A DNA stretch of 64,000 bases from Candidatus Rhodoferax randersensis (GCA_016718155.1 JADKEH010000044.1:1-64000); one strand, 5' to 3'; numbered from the stretch's first letter, positions 35,554-44,639 are shown. The notes: a model not told the origin generated them from the sequence alone. Translations and numbers: made by a program.

Positions 35554-38319
35554 TCACGCGAGTTTGCCATGGCACTGCTTGTACTTCTTTCCGCTGCCGC
35601 AGGGGCAAGGGTCATTGCGACCCACCCGCGGCACCTCGGTCGGAACCCCGAATTTGGGCATGTGTCGGCTGGCCTCGTCCGTCGTCACTTCAATCTCGCC
35701 GCTTTCGGTCGGCGCGGTGTAGGTGACATTGGCGATGCTTTCGGCACGCTCTTCCATGTCCACGGCAGCCTGCTCCAGTTGTTCAGACGACTGAATTCGG
35801 ACCGTCATCAGCACCTTGGTCACGTCGTTCTTCACGGAATCGAGAAGCTGGCCAAACAGCTCGAAGGCCTCGCGCTTGTATTCCTGCTTGGGCTGCTTCT
35901 GGGCATAGCCTCGCAAGTGGATGCCTTGACGCAAATAGTCCAGCGAACTCAAATGCTCACGCCAATGGGTGTCTATGCTTTGCAGCAGCACCATGCGCTC
36001 GAACTGTGTGAAGCTCTCGGCACCCACTTCCGCCACCTTGGCCGCAAAGACCGCGTTGGCCTGATCGCGCACTTTCTCGACAATATCCTCGCCCGTGATG
36101 GCACTCGCAGCGCTGACCTCTTGCTGCAGCGGTACCGGCACCTGCCATTCGTCGTTCAACAACTTCTCAAGCGTTGGGATATCCCACTGCTCCTCGACCG
36201 ATTCAGCCGGGACATACTGCCTGACCAGATCGGCAAAGCAGCCTTCTCGCAGTGACGTGATCTGGGCAGACAAGTCAGCAGCATCCAGAATCTCGTTGCG
36301 TTGCTGGTAGATCACCTTGCGCTGATCGTTCGAGACATCGTCGTACTCCAGCAGTTGCTTGCGCATGTCGAAGTTGCGAGCCTCCACTTTGCGCTGCGCG
36401 CTCTCAATGCTTCGCGTGACAATGCCAGCCTCGATCGCTTCCCCGTCAGGCATCTTGAGACGATCCATGATGGCCTTAACGCGGTCCCCGGCAAAGATGC
36501 GCATCAGTGCATCGTCCAGACTCAAATAGAAGCGAGACGAGCCCGGATCACCCTGACGACCGGAACGGCCGCGGAGCTGATTGTCAATGCGCCTGGACTC
36601 GTGCCGTTCGGTGGCGATGATGCGTAATCCGCCAAGCGCCTTGACCGCTTCATGATCAAGCAACCATTGGGCCCGAATGGCCTCTATCTTCGACTGCCTG
36701 GCTATCGGGTCCAGGCCCTCATCGGCCTCGATCGCGTCCATCGCCTTGCTGACGTTGCCTCCCAAAACAATGTCGGTGCCACGCCCCGCCATGTTGGTGG
36801 CGATTGTGATCATTCCAGAGCTTCCGGCCTGGGCCACGATATCCGCCTCACGCGCATGCTGCTTCGCATTGAGAACCTGATGCGGCAACTTCTCAGCGTC
36901 CAGCAGTTTGGAAATGATCTCCGAGTTCTCGATTGAGGTGGTGCCCACCAGGACCGGCTGGCCGCGCTCATGGCATTCACGAATGTCCTGAATCGCGGCC
37001 TGGTACTTCTCGCGTGTCGTCTTGTAGACCCGATCAAGCTGATCTTCTCGGCGGCTCGGACGGTTGGGAGGCATGACCACCGTTTCAAGACCGTATATCT
37101 CCTGAAATTCGTAGGCCTCGGTGTCCGCGGTGCCGGTCATGCCGGCGAGTTTTCCATACAGCCGGAAGTAGTTTTGGAACGTGATCGAGGCCATGGTCTG
37201 GTTTTCGGCCTGGATCGCCACACCCTCCTTGGCCTCGACTGCTTGATGCAGCCCATCGCTCCAACGACGACCCGACATCAATCGACCCGTGAACTCATCC
37301 ACAATGACGATCTCGCCATCCTGAACCACATAGTGCTGGTCGCGGTGGTACAGGTGATTGGCGCGTAAGGCGGCGTACAGGTGGTGCACCAGGGTAATGT
37401 TGGCCGGGTCATACAGCGTAGCCCCCTGCGGAATCAGCCCCAGGCCAAACAGGATGCCCTCGGCATTCTCATGCCCCTGCTCTGTCAGAAACACCTGGTG
37501 GCTCTTCTCGTCGACTGTGAAGTCGCCGGGCTTGGTGATGCCTTCACCGGTGCGCGGGTCAGCCTCACCCTCCTGGCGTTGCAACGAAGGAACCACCTTG
37601 TTGATGGCGATATAAAGGTCCGTGTGGTCCTCTGCCTGCCCACTGATGATCAGCGGCGTTCGCGCCTCGTCGATCAAAATCGAGTCCACTTCGTCAACAA
37701 TAGCGTAATTCAGCCCGCGCTGGACGCGATCGGCAACCTCGTACACCATGTTGTCACGCAAGTAATCGAACCCATATTCGTTATTGGTGCCGTAGGTGAT
37801 GTCGGCTCGGTACGCCGCCTGCTTTTCCTCACGAGGCATCTGCGGCAAATTGATGCCGACAGTCAGTCCAAGAAAGTTGTACAGCTTGCCCATCCAGACC
37901 GCGTCCCGATTGGCCAGGTAATCGTTGACGGTAACGACATGCACGCCCTTACCGGTCAGCGCATTGAGGTACACCGGCAGTGTCGCCGTCAACGTCTTGC
38001 CCTCGCCGGTGCCCATTTCGGAAATTTTGCCGTTGTGCAGCGACATGCCGCCCAGCAACTGGACATCAAAATGGCGCATCTTCATGACACGCTTGGAGCC
38101 CTCTCGCACAACCGCAAAAGCCTCTGGCAACAAACTGTCCAGCGACTCACCCTTGGACACCCGCTCTTTGAAATCCAGAGTCTTCTGACGCAGCGCATCA
38201 TCGGTGAGCTTCTCAAACTCCAGCTCCATGGCGTTAATGCGAACCACGCTTTGCCGGTACTGTTTGAGCAGGCGGTCATTGCGACTGCCGAAAATCTTGG
38301 TAAGAATATTGGTGGCCAT
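35554..38319 (-). CDS. secA: Preprotein translocase ATPase SecA
   Basis: The 921-residue protein begins MATNILTKIFGSRNDRLLKQY and has Walker A MGTGEGKT (102-109), Walker B DEVDSILIDEARTPL, the helicase motif GRSGRQGDPGSS and the C-terminal SEC-C zinc tail CPCGSGKKYKQCHG (905-918). It drives post-translational export through SecYEG. The frame is open to 38448, but the ATG at 38319 matches all SecA N-termini. A second SEC-C protein is encoded at 13758-16562. Confidence 0.97.
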   Translation of the reverse strand: MATNILTKIFGSRNDRLLKQYRQSVVRINAMELEFEKLTDDALRQKTLDFKERVSKGESLDSLLPEAFAVVREGSKRVMKMRHFDVQLLGGMSLHNGKISEMGTGEGKTLTATLPVYLNALTGKGVHVVTVNDYLANRDAVWMGKLYNFLGLTVGINLPQMPREEKQAAYRADITYGTNNEYGFDYLRDNMVYEVADRVQRGLNYAIVDEVDSILIDEARTPLIISGQAEDHTDLYIAINKVVPSLQRQEGEADPRTGEGITKPGDFTVDEKSHQVFLTEQGHENAEGILFGLGLIPQGATLYDPANITLVHHLYAALRANHLYHRDQHYVVQDGEIVIVDEFTGRLMSGRRWSDGLHQAVEAKEGVAIQAENQTMASITFQNYFRLYGKLAGMTGTADTEAYEFQEIYGLETVVMPPNRPSRREDQLDRVYKTTREKYQAAIQDIRECHERGQPVLVGTTSIENSEIISKLLDAEKLPHQVLNAKQHAREADIVAQAGSSGMITIATNMAGRGTDIVLGGNVSKAMDAIEADEGLDPIARQSKIEAIRAQWLLDHEAVKALGGLRIIATERHESRRIDNQLRGRSGRQGDPGSSRFYLSLDDALMRIFAGDRVKAIMDRLKMPDGEAIEAGIVTRSIESAQRKVEARNFDMRKQLLEYDDVSNDQRKVIYQQRNEILDAADLSAQITSLREGCFADLVRQYVPAESVEEQWDIPTLEKLLNDEWQVPVPLQQEVSAASAITGEDIVEKVRDQANAVFAAKVAEVGAESFTQFERMVLLQSIDTHWREHLSSLDYLRQGIHLRGYAQKQPKQEYKREAFELFGQLLDSVKNDVTKVLMTVRIQSSEQLEQAAVDMEERAESIANVTYTAPTESGEIEVTTDEASRHMPKFGVPTEVPRVGRNDPCPCGSGKKYKQCHGKLA

Positions 38320-38506
38320 GAATGCAGAACCGCCCCACCAGCCCCCCTGGGCCAGCCGAACAGCGCAGTCCTTTGTTAGTCGAAGAAAGATGGGGTCGCC
38401 AGCGGCGAATTGCAATCGCCTCAACGCCAAAGCGCTGCGCCAGTTCAACCAAACCGACGATTTTACCTTTGACTTGGCAACGCTCTGCCAGTCGGCCCGG
38501 CAGACC
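38320..38506. other. 187-bp intergenic region upstream of secA
   Basis: The region lies between the M23 peptidase stop and the secA start, both on the minus strand. I see no secM-like arrest gene, no terminator and no convincing promoter pair; a TAAAAT on the minus strand has no partner. Confidence 0.4.
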
Positions 38507-39466
38507 TTAACGTGCCTTTAACGAAGCTGAACCGGCTTTTGCAAATTCGCGAACCTGAACCGACTGTCCGGCCGCCAGGAATTTTTGTGGGTTCTGGGGG
38601 ACTCCCTGCACCAGCACTTCAAAATGCAAGTGAGGTCCAGTCGACCGCCCGGTCGTCCCGACCTCGGCGATCTTCTGACCCCTCTTGACCAAGTCGCCCT
38701 TCTTCACGAGGACCTTGGACGCATGGGCATAGCGTGTCAACAAATCGTTGCCATGGTCCACTTCGATCAAATTCCCATACGCGGGATGGAATTCCTGTGT
38801 TACCACCACACCACCCGCAGCAGCCAGGATCGCCGCACCAACATCGGCTTGATAGTCCAGACCGGTATGCAGCGCAGAGCGTCCCGTAATCGGATCAATA
38901 CGCCAACCAAACACGGAACCCAGGCTGCCGACAACAATTGGCTGCTGCGTGGGCACCATCATGCTTCGCACCTTGAGATCAAACAGGCGGGACTCAATTA
39001 CCGTCAGCAGATCAGTGCGCTGATCCGTGAGATCTTCCAGATCGCGCAAGGTACCCTGCAATTCGTCAATCGAAAGCGCACGCCCTGAGACCAGCGCACC
39101 GCCCTGGCCCGGTCGGCGCTTGATCTCTTCGGGATTGACGCCGGCCAGCCCTGAAACCCGCTCGCCAAGCGCTTCAAGCTGCATCATCTTGGCCTGCATA
39201 TCGCCGAGCTTGCGGGCCATGACGTCAAGGTTCTCCCGCATGAAGCGATCACGTTGCTCGAATTCATCCTTGACGACCAGTCTGACCAGCGATCCGATGA
39301 TCGGCCAACCTTCGCGAGCCCCCTTAAGGAAGACCCAATGGTAGAGGCCCGCCGCCACCAGCATCAATGCGAACGACGCAATGGCCGCCGACAGCAACAG
39401 CTTCGGACCGCTCAGATGAAAGGCCCTCGTTCGGGCCAGCCAGGCATCCGTGATAATCAAATGCAT
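38507..39466 (-). CDS. M23-family peptidoglycan endopeptidase-like protein, membrane-anchored
   Basis: The 319-residue protein has one transmembrane helix (about 22-44), a coiled-coil-prone segment (about 68-170) and a C-terminal LytM/M23 domain with ligands H200 and D204 in ALHTGLDY and the HLHFE motif. Membrane anchor plus coiled coil plus intact zinc ligands suggests a periplasmic D,D-endopeptidase or amidase activator for cell-wall growth. It is just upstream of secA. Its ATG is part of an ATGCAT palindrome shared with the divergent frame. Confidence 0.9.
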   Translation of the reverse strand: MHLIITDAWLARTRAFHLSGPKLLLSAAIASFALMLVAAGLYHWVFLKGAREGWPIIGSLVRLVVKDEFEQRDRFMRENLDVMARKLGDMQAKMMQLEALGERVSGLAGVNPEEIKRRPGQGGALVSGRALSIDELQGTLRDLEDLTDQRTDLLTVIESRLFDLKVRSMMVPTQQPIVVGSLGSVFGWRIDPITGRSALHTGLDYQADVGAAILAAAGGVVVTQEFHPAYGNLIEVDHGNDLLTRYAHASKVLVKKGDLVKRGQKIAEVGTTGRSTGPHLHFEVLVQGVPQNPQKFLAAGQSVQVREFAKAGSASLKAR

Positions 39467-39493
39467 TCAGACTTCCTCTTGGCAACACGGCCC

Positions 39494-39823
39494 ATGACCA
39501 CCCGCCGACACCTTCCGATTCCGCTCCTGCAAGCGACGCAAGGCACGCCCGCGCTGGCCAGACTGATGGAGTTGTCGCAGGACTCGTCCGCACGACTGAA
39601 GGCCATTGAGTCTCTCATCCCTTCGTCGCTACGCCCGAGCGTGCAGGCAGGGCCCATCGATGGCAGCAACTGGTGCCTGCTGGTCGACAACAACGCAGTG
39701 GCCGCGAAAATCCGGCAAATCTTGCCCGCGCTGGAATCACATTTGCGGGTCAAGGGATGGGAGATTACCTCAATTCGGATCAAGGTCCAAATCTCCAGGG
39801 ACCGTCGACCCGCCGCGACCTGA
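39494..39823 (+). CDS. DUF721 domain protein
   Basis: The 109-residue protein starts MTTRRHLPIPLLQATQGTP and contains the DUF721 core (LIPSSLRPSVQAGPI ... WCLLVDNNAVAAKIRQILPALESHLR). I prefer ATG 39494 over ATG 39461 because it matches family N-termini. DUF721 proteins commonly lie beside secA and M23 genes; their role is unclear, though a nucleic-acid or ribosome link has been suggested. Its 27-bp separation from the divergent M23 gene leaves little room for two promoters. Confidence 0.8.
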   Translation: MTTRRHLPIPLLQATQGTPALARLMELSQDSSARLKAIESLIPSSLRPSVQAGPIDGSNWCLLVDNNAVAAKIRQILPALESHLRVKGWEITSIRIKVQISRDRRPAAT

Positions 39824-39835
39824 AGCAATCAAAAA

Positions 39836-39911
39836 TGGTGCCGATTATCGGATTCGAACTGATGACCTACCGCTTACAAGGCGGTTGCTCTACCAACTGA
39901 GCTAAATCGGC
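39836..39911 (-). tRNA. tRNA-Thr (TGT anticodon)
   Basis: On the minus strand the 76-base sequence folds as a cloverleaf. The acceptor stem begins GCCGATT, the D arm contains AGCTCAGTTGGTAGAGC, the anticodon stem ACCGC/GCGGT closes the loop CTTGTAA (anticodon TGT, codon ACA), the T arm contains GTTCGAATC and CCA is encoded at the 3' end. It lies 12 bp from the convergent DUF721 gene. Confidence 0.95.
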
Positions 39912-39963
39912 GCTGGCGGTATTCTAAGGGAGTCGGCCCACGATCCGGCTGCGCCGAATCAGA

Positions 39964-40464
39964 TTATTTCACTCGCTTGAGGGACGGGCGACCACCCGAA
40001 GTAGGTCGTGGAGGCTGTGGATCACGTGGTCGATTTCCAGCCTTGCCGCCCAACTGGTCACGGCTTTCGGTGCCGGTATCGGCCACCGACAGCAGTCCAA
40101 CCGGGCCGGTGTCAGTCGGCACACCCGCCGCGACGCTGACCGCTGGAAACGACATGCCCTGCCCCGTCTCGCGGGCGTAAATGGCCAACACTTGGGCTAT
40201 CGGCACCATGATATCGCGAGCTGTTCCGGCAAAACGTGCCTTGAACTCAATGAACTCATTGCCCAATTTCAGGGAACTGGTGGCATCCATGCTGACATTG
40301 AGCACAATCTCGCCGTCCTTGACATACTCGCGCGGCACCTGCACCGATTCATCGACCCGCACCGCCACATAGGGTGTCAGACCGTTGTCCGTACACCATT
40401 CATACAGCGCACGAATCAGGTACGGTCGAGTCGAGGTGGTGTCCAAACCATCAATCGTGGGCAT
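39964..40464 (-). CDS. sspB: ClpXP protease specificity-enhancing factor SspB
   Basis: The 166-residue protein begins MPTIDGLDTTSTRPYLIRALYEWCTDNG, the SspB N-terminus, with the substrate-binding beta region FIEFKARFAGTARDIMVPIAQVLAIYARE. A disordered tail follows, ending SLKRVK, which should dock on ClpX. It tethers ssrA-tagged proteins to ClpXP. It follows sspA by 12 bp, as in E. coli. Confidence 0.94.
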   Translation of the reverse strand: MPTIDGLDTTSTRPYLIRALYEWCTDNGLTPYVAVRVDESVQVPREYVKDGEIVLNVSMDATSSLKLGNEFIEFKARFAGTARDIMVPIAQVLAIYARETGQGMSFPAVSVAAGVPTDTGPVGLLSVADTGTESRDQLGGKAGNRPRDPQPPRPTSGGRPSLKRVK

Positions 40465-40476
40465 CGCGGCCTCGAC

Positions 40477-41088
40477 TTACTTTCGCATCACTTTTTCTGA
40501 CGGCGTCAACGCCTCAATATAGGCCGGACGCGAGAAGATCCGCTCCGCGTACTTCAACAAAGGCGCCGCATTCTTGCTGAGGTCAATGCCGTAATAGTCC
40601 AGCCGCCAGAGCAATGGGGCGATGGCAACGTCCAGCATCGAGAAGCCGTCGCCCAGCATGTATTTGTTCTTCAGAAACACTGGTGCGAGTTGGGTCAAAC
40701 GGTCGCGAATGTGGGCGCGTGCCTTCTCCAACGCTTTTTCGTTGCTTTTGGTGGCGCGCGATTCGAGGGTGGACACGTGGACGAACAATTCCTTTTCGAA
40801 ATTGAGCAGGAACAAGCGCACGCGCGCACGGTCAACCGGATCACCGGGCATCAACTGGGGATGCGGGAAGCGCTCATCAATGTACTCATTGATGATGTTG
40901 GACTCATACAGAATCAGGTCGCGCTCGACCAGAATCGGAACCTGGCCGTAGGGGTTCATCACGCTGATGTCCTCTGGCTTGTTATACAGATCCACATCGC
41001 GAATCTCGAAGTCCATGCCCTTCTCGAACAGGACAAATCGGCAGCGATGCGAAAAGGGGCACGTAGTACCCGAGTACAAAACCATCAT
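40477..41088 (-). CDS. sspA: Stringent starvation protein A (GST fold)
   Basis: The 203-residue protein begins MMVLYSGTTCPFSHRCRFVLFEKGMDFEIRDVD, a thioredoxin-like N-terminal domain. An all-helical C-terminal glutathione-transferase domain follows, typical of SspA. It associates with RNA polymerase and alters transcription in starvation. AGGAG lies before the ATG. An intrinsic terminator stands between it and petC, so it probably has its own promoter or depends on read-through. Confidence 0.93.
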   Translation of the reverse strand: MMVLYSGTTCPFSHRCRFVLFEKGMDFEIRDVDLYNKPEDISVMNPYGQVPILVERDLILYESNIINEYIDERFPHPQLMPGDPVDRARVRLFLLNFEKELFVHVSTLESRATKSNEKALEKARAHIRDRLTQLAPVFLKNKYMLGDGFSMLDVAIAPLLWRLDYYGIDLSKNAAPLLKYAERIFSRPAYIEALTPSEKVMRK

Positions 41089-41101
41089 GGTGAGAGCTCC
41101 T

Positions 41102-41141
41102 AAAAATCAAAAGAGTGGGATGCATCATGCACGCCCACTCT
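41102..41141 (-). terminator. Intrinsic terminator between petC and sspA
   Basis: On the minus strand, AGAGTGGG (41141-41134) pairs perfectly with CCCACTCT (41119-41112), with an inner TGCA/TGCA pairing in the loop, followed by TTTTGATTTTT. This is a strong Rho-independent terminator 50 bases after the petC stop. A second perfect 6-bp inverted repeat (GCTCGC TT GCGAGC) lies nearer petC. Confidence 0.8.
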
Positions 41142-41191
41142 GAAAGATCTGGCAAGCTCGCAAGCGAGCCAAACCAAACCGTCGACCTGTC

Positions 41192-41965
41192 TTACTTGAT
41201 GTCTTTCCAATACGCTGCGTTCAGTCGCCAAGCCAGGAAGGTGAAGATGCCCAAGAAGATCAGCACCCACACCCCAATGCGAACTCGCGTGTTCTGAACC
41301 GGTTCGCCCATCCACTGGAGATAGCTCACCAAGTCCCCCACCGCCTGGTCGTATTGTTCGGGGCTCATGGTGCCGGGGCTGACCTGCTCCCACTTCTTCA
41401 GCAATTGTGTCGTGTGCCCATGCTCCACCACAGACTCAAAAACCGGGCGACGATCACCCTGCAGTTCCCACAGTACGTGCGGCATGCCGATGTTCGGGAA
41501 CGCCAGGTTGTTCCAGCCGGTGGGCTTGCTGTCGTCACGGTAGAACGTGCGCATGTAGGTATAGAGGTAGTCCGCGCCACTGCCCTGCGAGCCAGCGCGC
41601 GAGCGGGCAATCACAGACAAATCGGGTGGGTTGGCGCCAAACCACTCGGCGGCCTGCTTGGGATCAATGGCCGCCTTCATGGTGTCGCCGACCTTGCCGT
41701 TGGTCACAAGGAGGTTGTCCTTGATTTGCTGGGTGGTCAGACCGATGTCCTGCAAACGGTTGAAGCGCATGAACGCCGCCGAATGACAATTCAGGCAATA
41801 GTTGGCAAACAGCTTGGCACCGTTTTGCAGCGCCGCCATGTCATTGGTCCGGTTGGGCGCCTTGTCCCAGGGCATACCGCCTTCGCTGGCATGCACGCCC
41901 GCGGTCAGACTGAACGCGGCAACCAATGCCAACATGATTTTCTTGCTAAACCCAATGGTCTTCAT
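41192..41965 (-). CDS. petC: Ubiquinol-cytochrome c reductase, cytochrome c1
   Basis: The 257-residue protein has a signal peptide (to about VHA, residue 26), the haem c motif CLNCH (57-61), the likely distal methionine in IGMPHVLWELQG and one C-terminal transmembrane anchor (VWVLIFLGIFTFLAW). It carries electrons from the Rieske centre to soluble cytochrome c in the bc1 complex. It follows petB by 16 bp. Confidence 0.95.
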   Translation of the reverse strand: MKTIGFSKKIMLALVAAFSLTAGVHASEGGMPWDKAPNRTNDMAALQNGAKLFANYCLNCHSAAFMRFNRLQDIGLTTQQIKDNLLVTNGKVGDTMKAAIDPKQAAEWFGANPPDLSVIARSRAGSQGSGADYLYTYMRTFYRDDSKPTGWNNLAFPNIGMPHVLWELQGDRRPVFESVVEHGHTTQLLKKWEQVSPGTMSPEQYDQAVGDLVSYLQWMGEPVQNTRVRIGVWVLIFLGIFTFLAWRLNAAYWKDIK

Positions 41966-41981
41966 GAATCTTGTCTCCTGC

Positions 41982-43382
41982 TTAATGGGCCACGAATGTC
42001 ACACGGCTGGGCACCGGCTTGGGTTCCCCCAGGCGACTCCACCATGGCATCAGCAGAAAGAACCCAAAGTAGAACAGCGTGCCAATCTGCGACACGCGAC
42101 CGCCAAGGTTCGACGGTGGCAACATGCCCAGATAGCCCAAAACCAGGAAGTCAATCACGAAGACCGCGTACAGGTACTTGTGCCAGGTCGGCCGGTAGCG
42201 AATCGATTTGACTGGGCTGAAGTCCAGCCATGGCAGGAAGAACAAAATCACAACGCCGCCACCCATTGCCACCACGCCCCAGAACTTGGCGTCAATGGCC
42301 AACATCATCGCCACCACCACCACGGCAAAGCCGACGATGGCCGCCTTGAAGATGGCGGGCATCTTGATCTTGGCAACGCCCAAGCCTGCGCCGAGCAAAA
42401 CACAGGCGATCAATACGTACATCATTTCGCTGGTGACCGCACGCAGCATCGAATAGTAGGGTGTGAAGTACCACACTGGCGCGATGTGCAGCGGGGTCTT
42501 GAGCGGGTCAGCCGGGATGAAGTTGTTGTACTCCAGGAAGTAGCCACCCAGTTCCGGCGCAAAGAACACGATCGCCGAAAACACGAATAAAAAGACGCCG
42601 ACTCCAAAAATGTCGTGCACCGAGTAATACGGGTGAAACGGGATGCCGTCCAGAGGGCGCCCGTCCGGGCCTCGTGTGGCCTTGATCTCCACGCCATCAG
42701 GATTGTTGGAGCCAACTTCATGCAAGGCGATGATGTGCGCGACCACCAAGCCCAGCAACACCAATGGCACGGCGATCACGTGAAAGGCGAAGAAGCGATT
42801 CAATGTAGCGTCGCCGACCACATAGTCACCGCGAATCAGCAGCGCCAGATCAGGCCCGATGAAGGGGATGGCGGAGAACAGGTTGACGATCACCTGGGCG
42901 CCCCAATAGCTCATCTGGCCCCAAGGCAGCAAATAACCCATGAAGGCTTCCGCCATCAGCGCCAGAAAGATCCCGCAGCCAAAAATCCATATCAACTCGC
43001 GTGGTTTACGGTAGCTGCCGTACATCAAGCCCCGGAACATGTGCAGGTAAACCACAACGAAAAAGGCAGAGGCCCCTGTTGAGTGCATGTAGCGGACCAG
43101 CCATCCCCACGGCACGTCGCGCATGATGTACTCAACCGAGCCGAAAGCCAGCGCTGCGTCGGGCTTGTAGTGCATCGTCAGGAAGATTCCCGTGACAATT
43201 TGAAGCACCAACACCAGCAGTGACAGCGAGCCGAAGATGTACCAGAAATTAAAGTTCTTCGGCGCGTAGTACTCGCTCATGTGCTCTTTGAAGAGCTTTG
43301 TCAGGGGGAAGCGGTTGTCTACCCAATTGACGAGCTTTTCCGTCGCCGAGGCGTTTGGAGAGATTTCGTGAAATTCAGCCAT
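41982..43382 (-). CDS. petB: Ubiquinol-cytochrome c reductase, cytochrome b
   Basis: The 466-residue polytopic protein shows the cytochrome b N-terminal domain (MHYKPDAALAFGSVEYIMRDVPWGW; MHSTGASAFFVVVYLHMFRGL; GYLLPWGQMSYWGA) with the haem-ligating histidines, and the C-terminal domain with the quinol-site PEWY-equivalent written here as PVWYFTPYY. It forms the membrane core of the bc1 complex. The C-terminal extension past 400 residues is usual in betaproteobacteria. Confidence 0.96.
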   Translation of the reverse strand: MAEFHEISPNASATEKLVNWVDNRFPLTKLFKEHMSEYYAPKNFNFWYIFGSLSLLVLVLQIVTGIFLTMHYKPDAALAFGSVEYIMRDVPWGWLVRYMHSTGASAFFVVVYLHMFRGLMYGSYRKPRELIWIFGCGIFLALMAEAFMGYLLPWGQMSYWGAQVIVNLFSAIPFIGPDLALLIRGDYVVGDATLNRFFAFHVIAVPLVLLGLVVAHIIALHEVGSNNPDGVEIKATRGPDGRPLDGIPFHPYYSVHDIFGVGVFLFVFSAIVFFAPELGGYFLEYNNFIPADPLKTPLHIAPVWYFTPYYSMLRAVTSEMMYVLIACVLLGAGLGVAKIKMPAIFKAAIVGFAVVVVAMMLAIDAKFWGVVAMGGGVVILFFLPWLDFSPVKSIRYRPTWHKYLYAVFVIDFLVLGYLGMLPPSNLGGRVSQIGTLFYFGFFLLMPWWSRLGEPKPVPSRVTFVAH

Positions 43383-43393
43383 GTCGTTCTTTC

Positions 43394-44008
43394 TTACGCC
43401 TTTTTGTCTTCACCAATCAGGAGCTTGGCGTCTGAGAGGTACATATGGGGCGGCACTTCGAGGTTATCGGGTGCAGGTACGTTCTTGTAGACGCGTCCAG
43501 CCATGTCAAAGGTTGACCCATGGCAGGGGCAGAAAAACCCGCCTTGCCAGTCATCTGGGAGCGAAGGTTGCGCACCGGTCTGGAACTTGTCCGACGGCGA
43601 ACAGCCCAGATGGGTGCAGATGCCCACCGTGACAAAGATCTCAGGCTTGATCGAGCGCCCTTCGTTGCGCGCGTACAAAGGTGTCAGCTCGTCCGGATTG
43701 CGCGCTGACTTGGGATCGGCCAGCTTCGCATCGAGCGTTTTCAGGGCGGCGAGTTGTTCTGGAGTGCGACGCACGATCCAGACCGGCTTACCGCGCCACT
43801 CCACCGTCATTTTCTCGCCCGGCTTGAGGGCCGAAATGTCGGCTTCAACTGCGGCACCGGCCGCTTTGGCTTTCTCGGACGGCTGGAACGTGCTCACGAA
43901 AGGAACGGCAACGGCAGCCGTGCCAACCGCCCCGACGCAACTGGTGGCAATCAACCAGGTTCGCTTGCTGGAGTCGATCTGGCCGCTATCGGCAAGGGTT
44001 TCACTCAT
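43394..44008 (-). CDS. petA: Ubiquinol-cytochrome c reductase, Rieske iron-sulfur subunit
   Basis: The 204-residue protein has an N-terminal transmembrane helix (about 17-38) and the Rieske 2Fe-2S motifs CTHLGC (131-136) and CPCHG (160-164). It takes electrons from ubiquinol. In proteobacteria it is a Tat substrate; here the N-terminus has SSKRTWLI rather than a twin arginine, so its Tat signal is of the variant KR kind. GAGGA precedes ATG 44008. A minus-strand TACAAT at 44052-44057 is a possible -10. Confidence 0.95.
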   Translation of the reverse strand: MSETLADSGQIDSSKRTWLIATSCVGAVGTAAVAVPFVSTFQPSEKAKAAGAAVEADISALKPGEKMTVEWRGKPVWIVRRTPEQLAALKTLDAKLADPKSARNPDELTPLYARNEGRSIKPEIFVTVGICTHLGCSPSDKFQTGAQPSLPDDWQGGFFCPCHGSTFDMAGRVYKNVPAPDNLEVPPHMYLSDAKLLIGEDKKA

Positions 44009-44152
44009 GGGGATCCTCAAGGAAAAACGACGCTACTGGGAACAACCCGTAATTGTAGCTGAGGGTAAGCGGCGGTTTTTTGAGCAAAAACTGAGCAGGA
44101 TCAAGGCATTTGCGCAATACTGGCGACCTTTCAATCCTCAGGAGCAACAGGC

Positions 44153-44575
44153 ATGGGAATGATGCAGGAATTCAAGGAATTTGCCGTCAAAGGCAACGTG
44201 ATGGACTTGGCGGTTGGCGTCATCATCGGTGGCGCCTTTGGCAAGATCGTGGACTCGGTCGTCGGCGACCTGATCATGCCGGTAGTCGGCGCGATCTTTG
44301 GCAAACTCGACTTCTCCAGCCTTTTCGTGGTGCTCGGAACGCCCCCCGCCGGCACTGCCACGACACTTGACGCCTTAAAGAAGGCCGGTGTGCCGGTATT
44401 TGCCTATGGCAACTTCATCACCGTCGCCGTCAATTTCGCCATTCTGGCCTTCATCATCTTCATGATGGTCAAACAAATCAATCGTCTGAAGAAAGAGGCG
44501 CCCGCGCCGGCACCCGCCCCAACCGCCGAAGACGTCTTGCTGCTGCGCGAAATCCGGGACAGCCTGAAAAAATAG
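44153..44575 (+). CDS. mscL: Large-conductance mechanosensitive channel MscL
   Basis: The 140-residue protein begins MGMMQEFKEFAVKGNVMDLAVGVIIGGAFGKIVDSVV, the amphipathic helix and pore-lining TM1, with TM2 at about 86-107 (ITVAVNFAILAFIIFMMV) and a C-terminal helical bundle (EDVLLLREIRDSLKK). It opens under membrane tension to release solutes in osmotic downshock. It is divergent from petA and convergent with pdxA. Confidence 0.96.
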   Translation: MGMMQEFKEFAVKGNVMDLAVGVIIGGAFGKIVDSVVGDLIMPVVGAIFGKLDFSSLFVVLGTPPAGTATTLDALKKAGVPVFAYGNFITVAVNFAILAFIIFMMVKQINRLKKEAPAPAPAPTAEDVLLLREIRDSLKK

Positions 44576-44599
44576 GCTCCCTGCGCGACGCGACGCGCT

Positions 44600-44636
44600 G
44601 GCCCGTGCGAGGCAGGGCCAAAGGCCGCACCGGGCC
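44600..44636. terminator. Large hairpin between convergent mscL and pdxA
   Basis: GGCCCGTGCG (44600-44609) pairs with CGCACCGGGCC (44626-44636, one bulged C), with further inner pairing (AGGGCC/GGCC). No immediate T-run follows on either strand; in the pdxA direction a run of six T lies about 25 bases beyond, at the mscL end. It may act as a two-way terminator or mRNA 3' stabiliser. Confidence 0.4.
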
Positions 44637-44639
44637 TGG

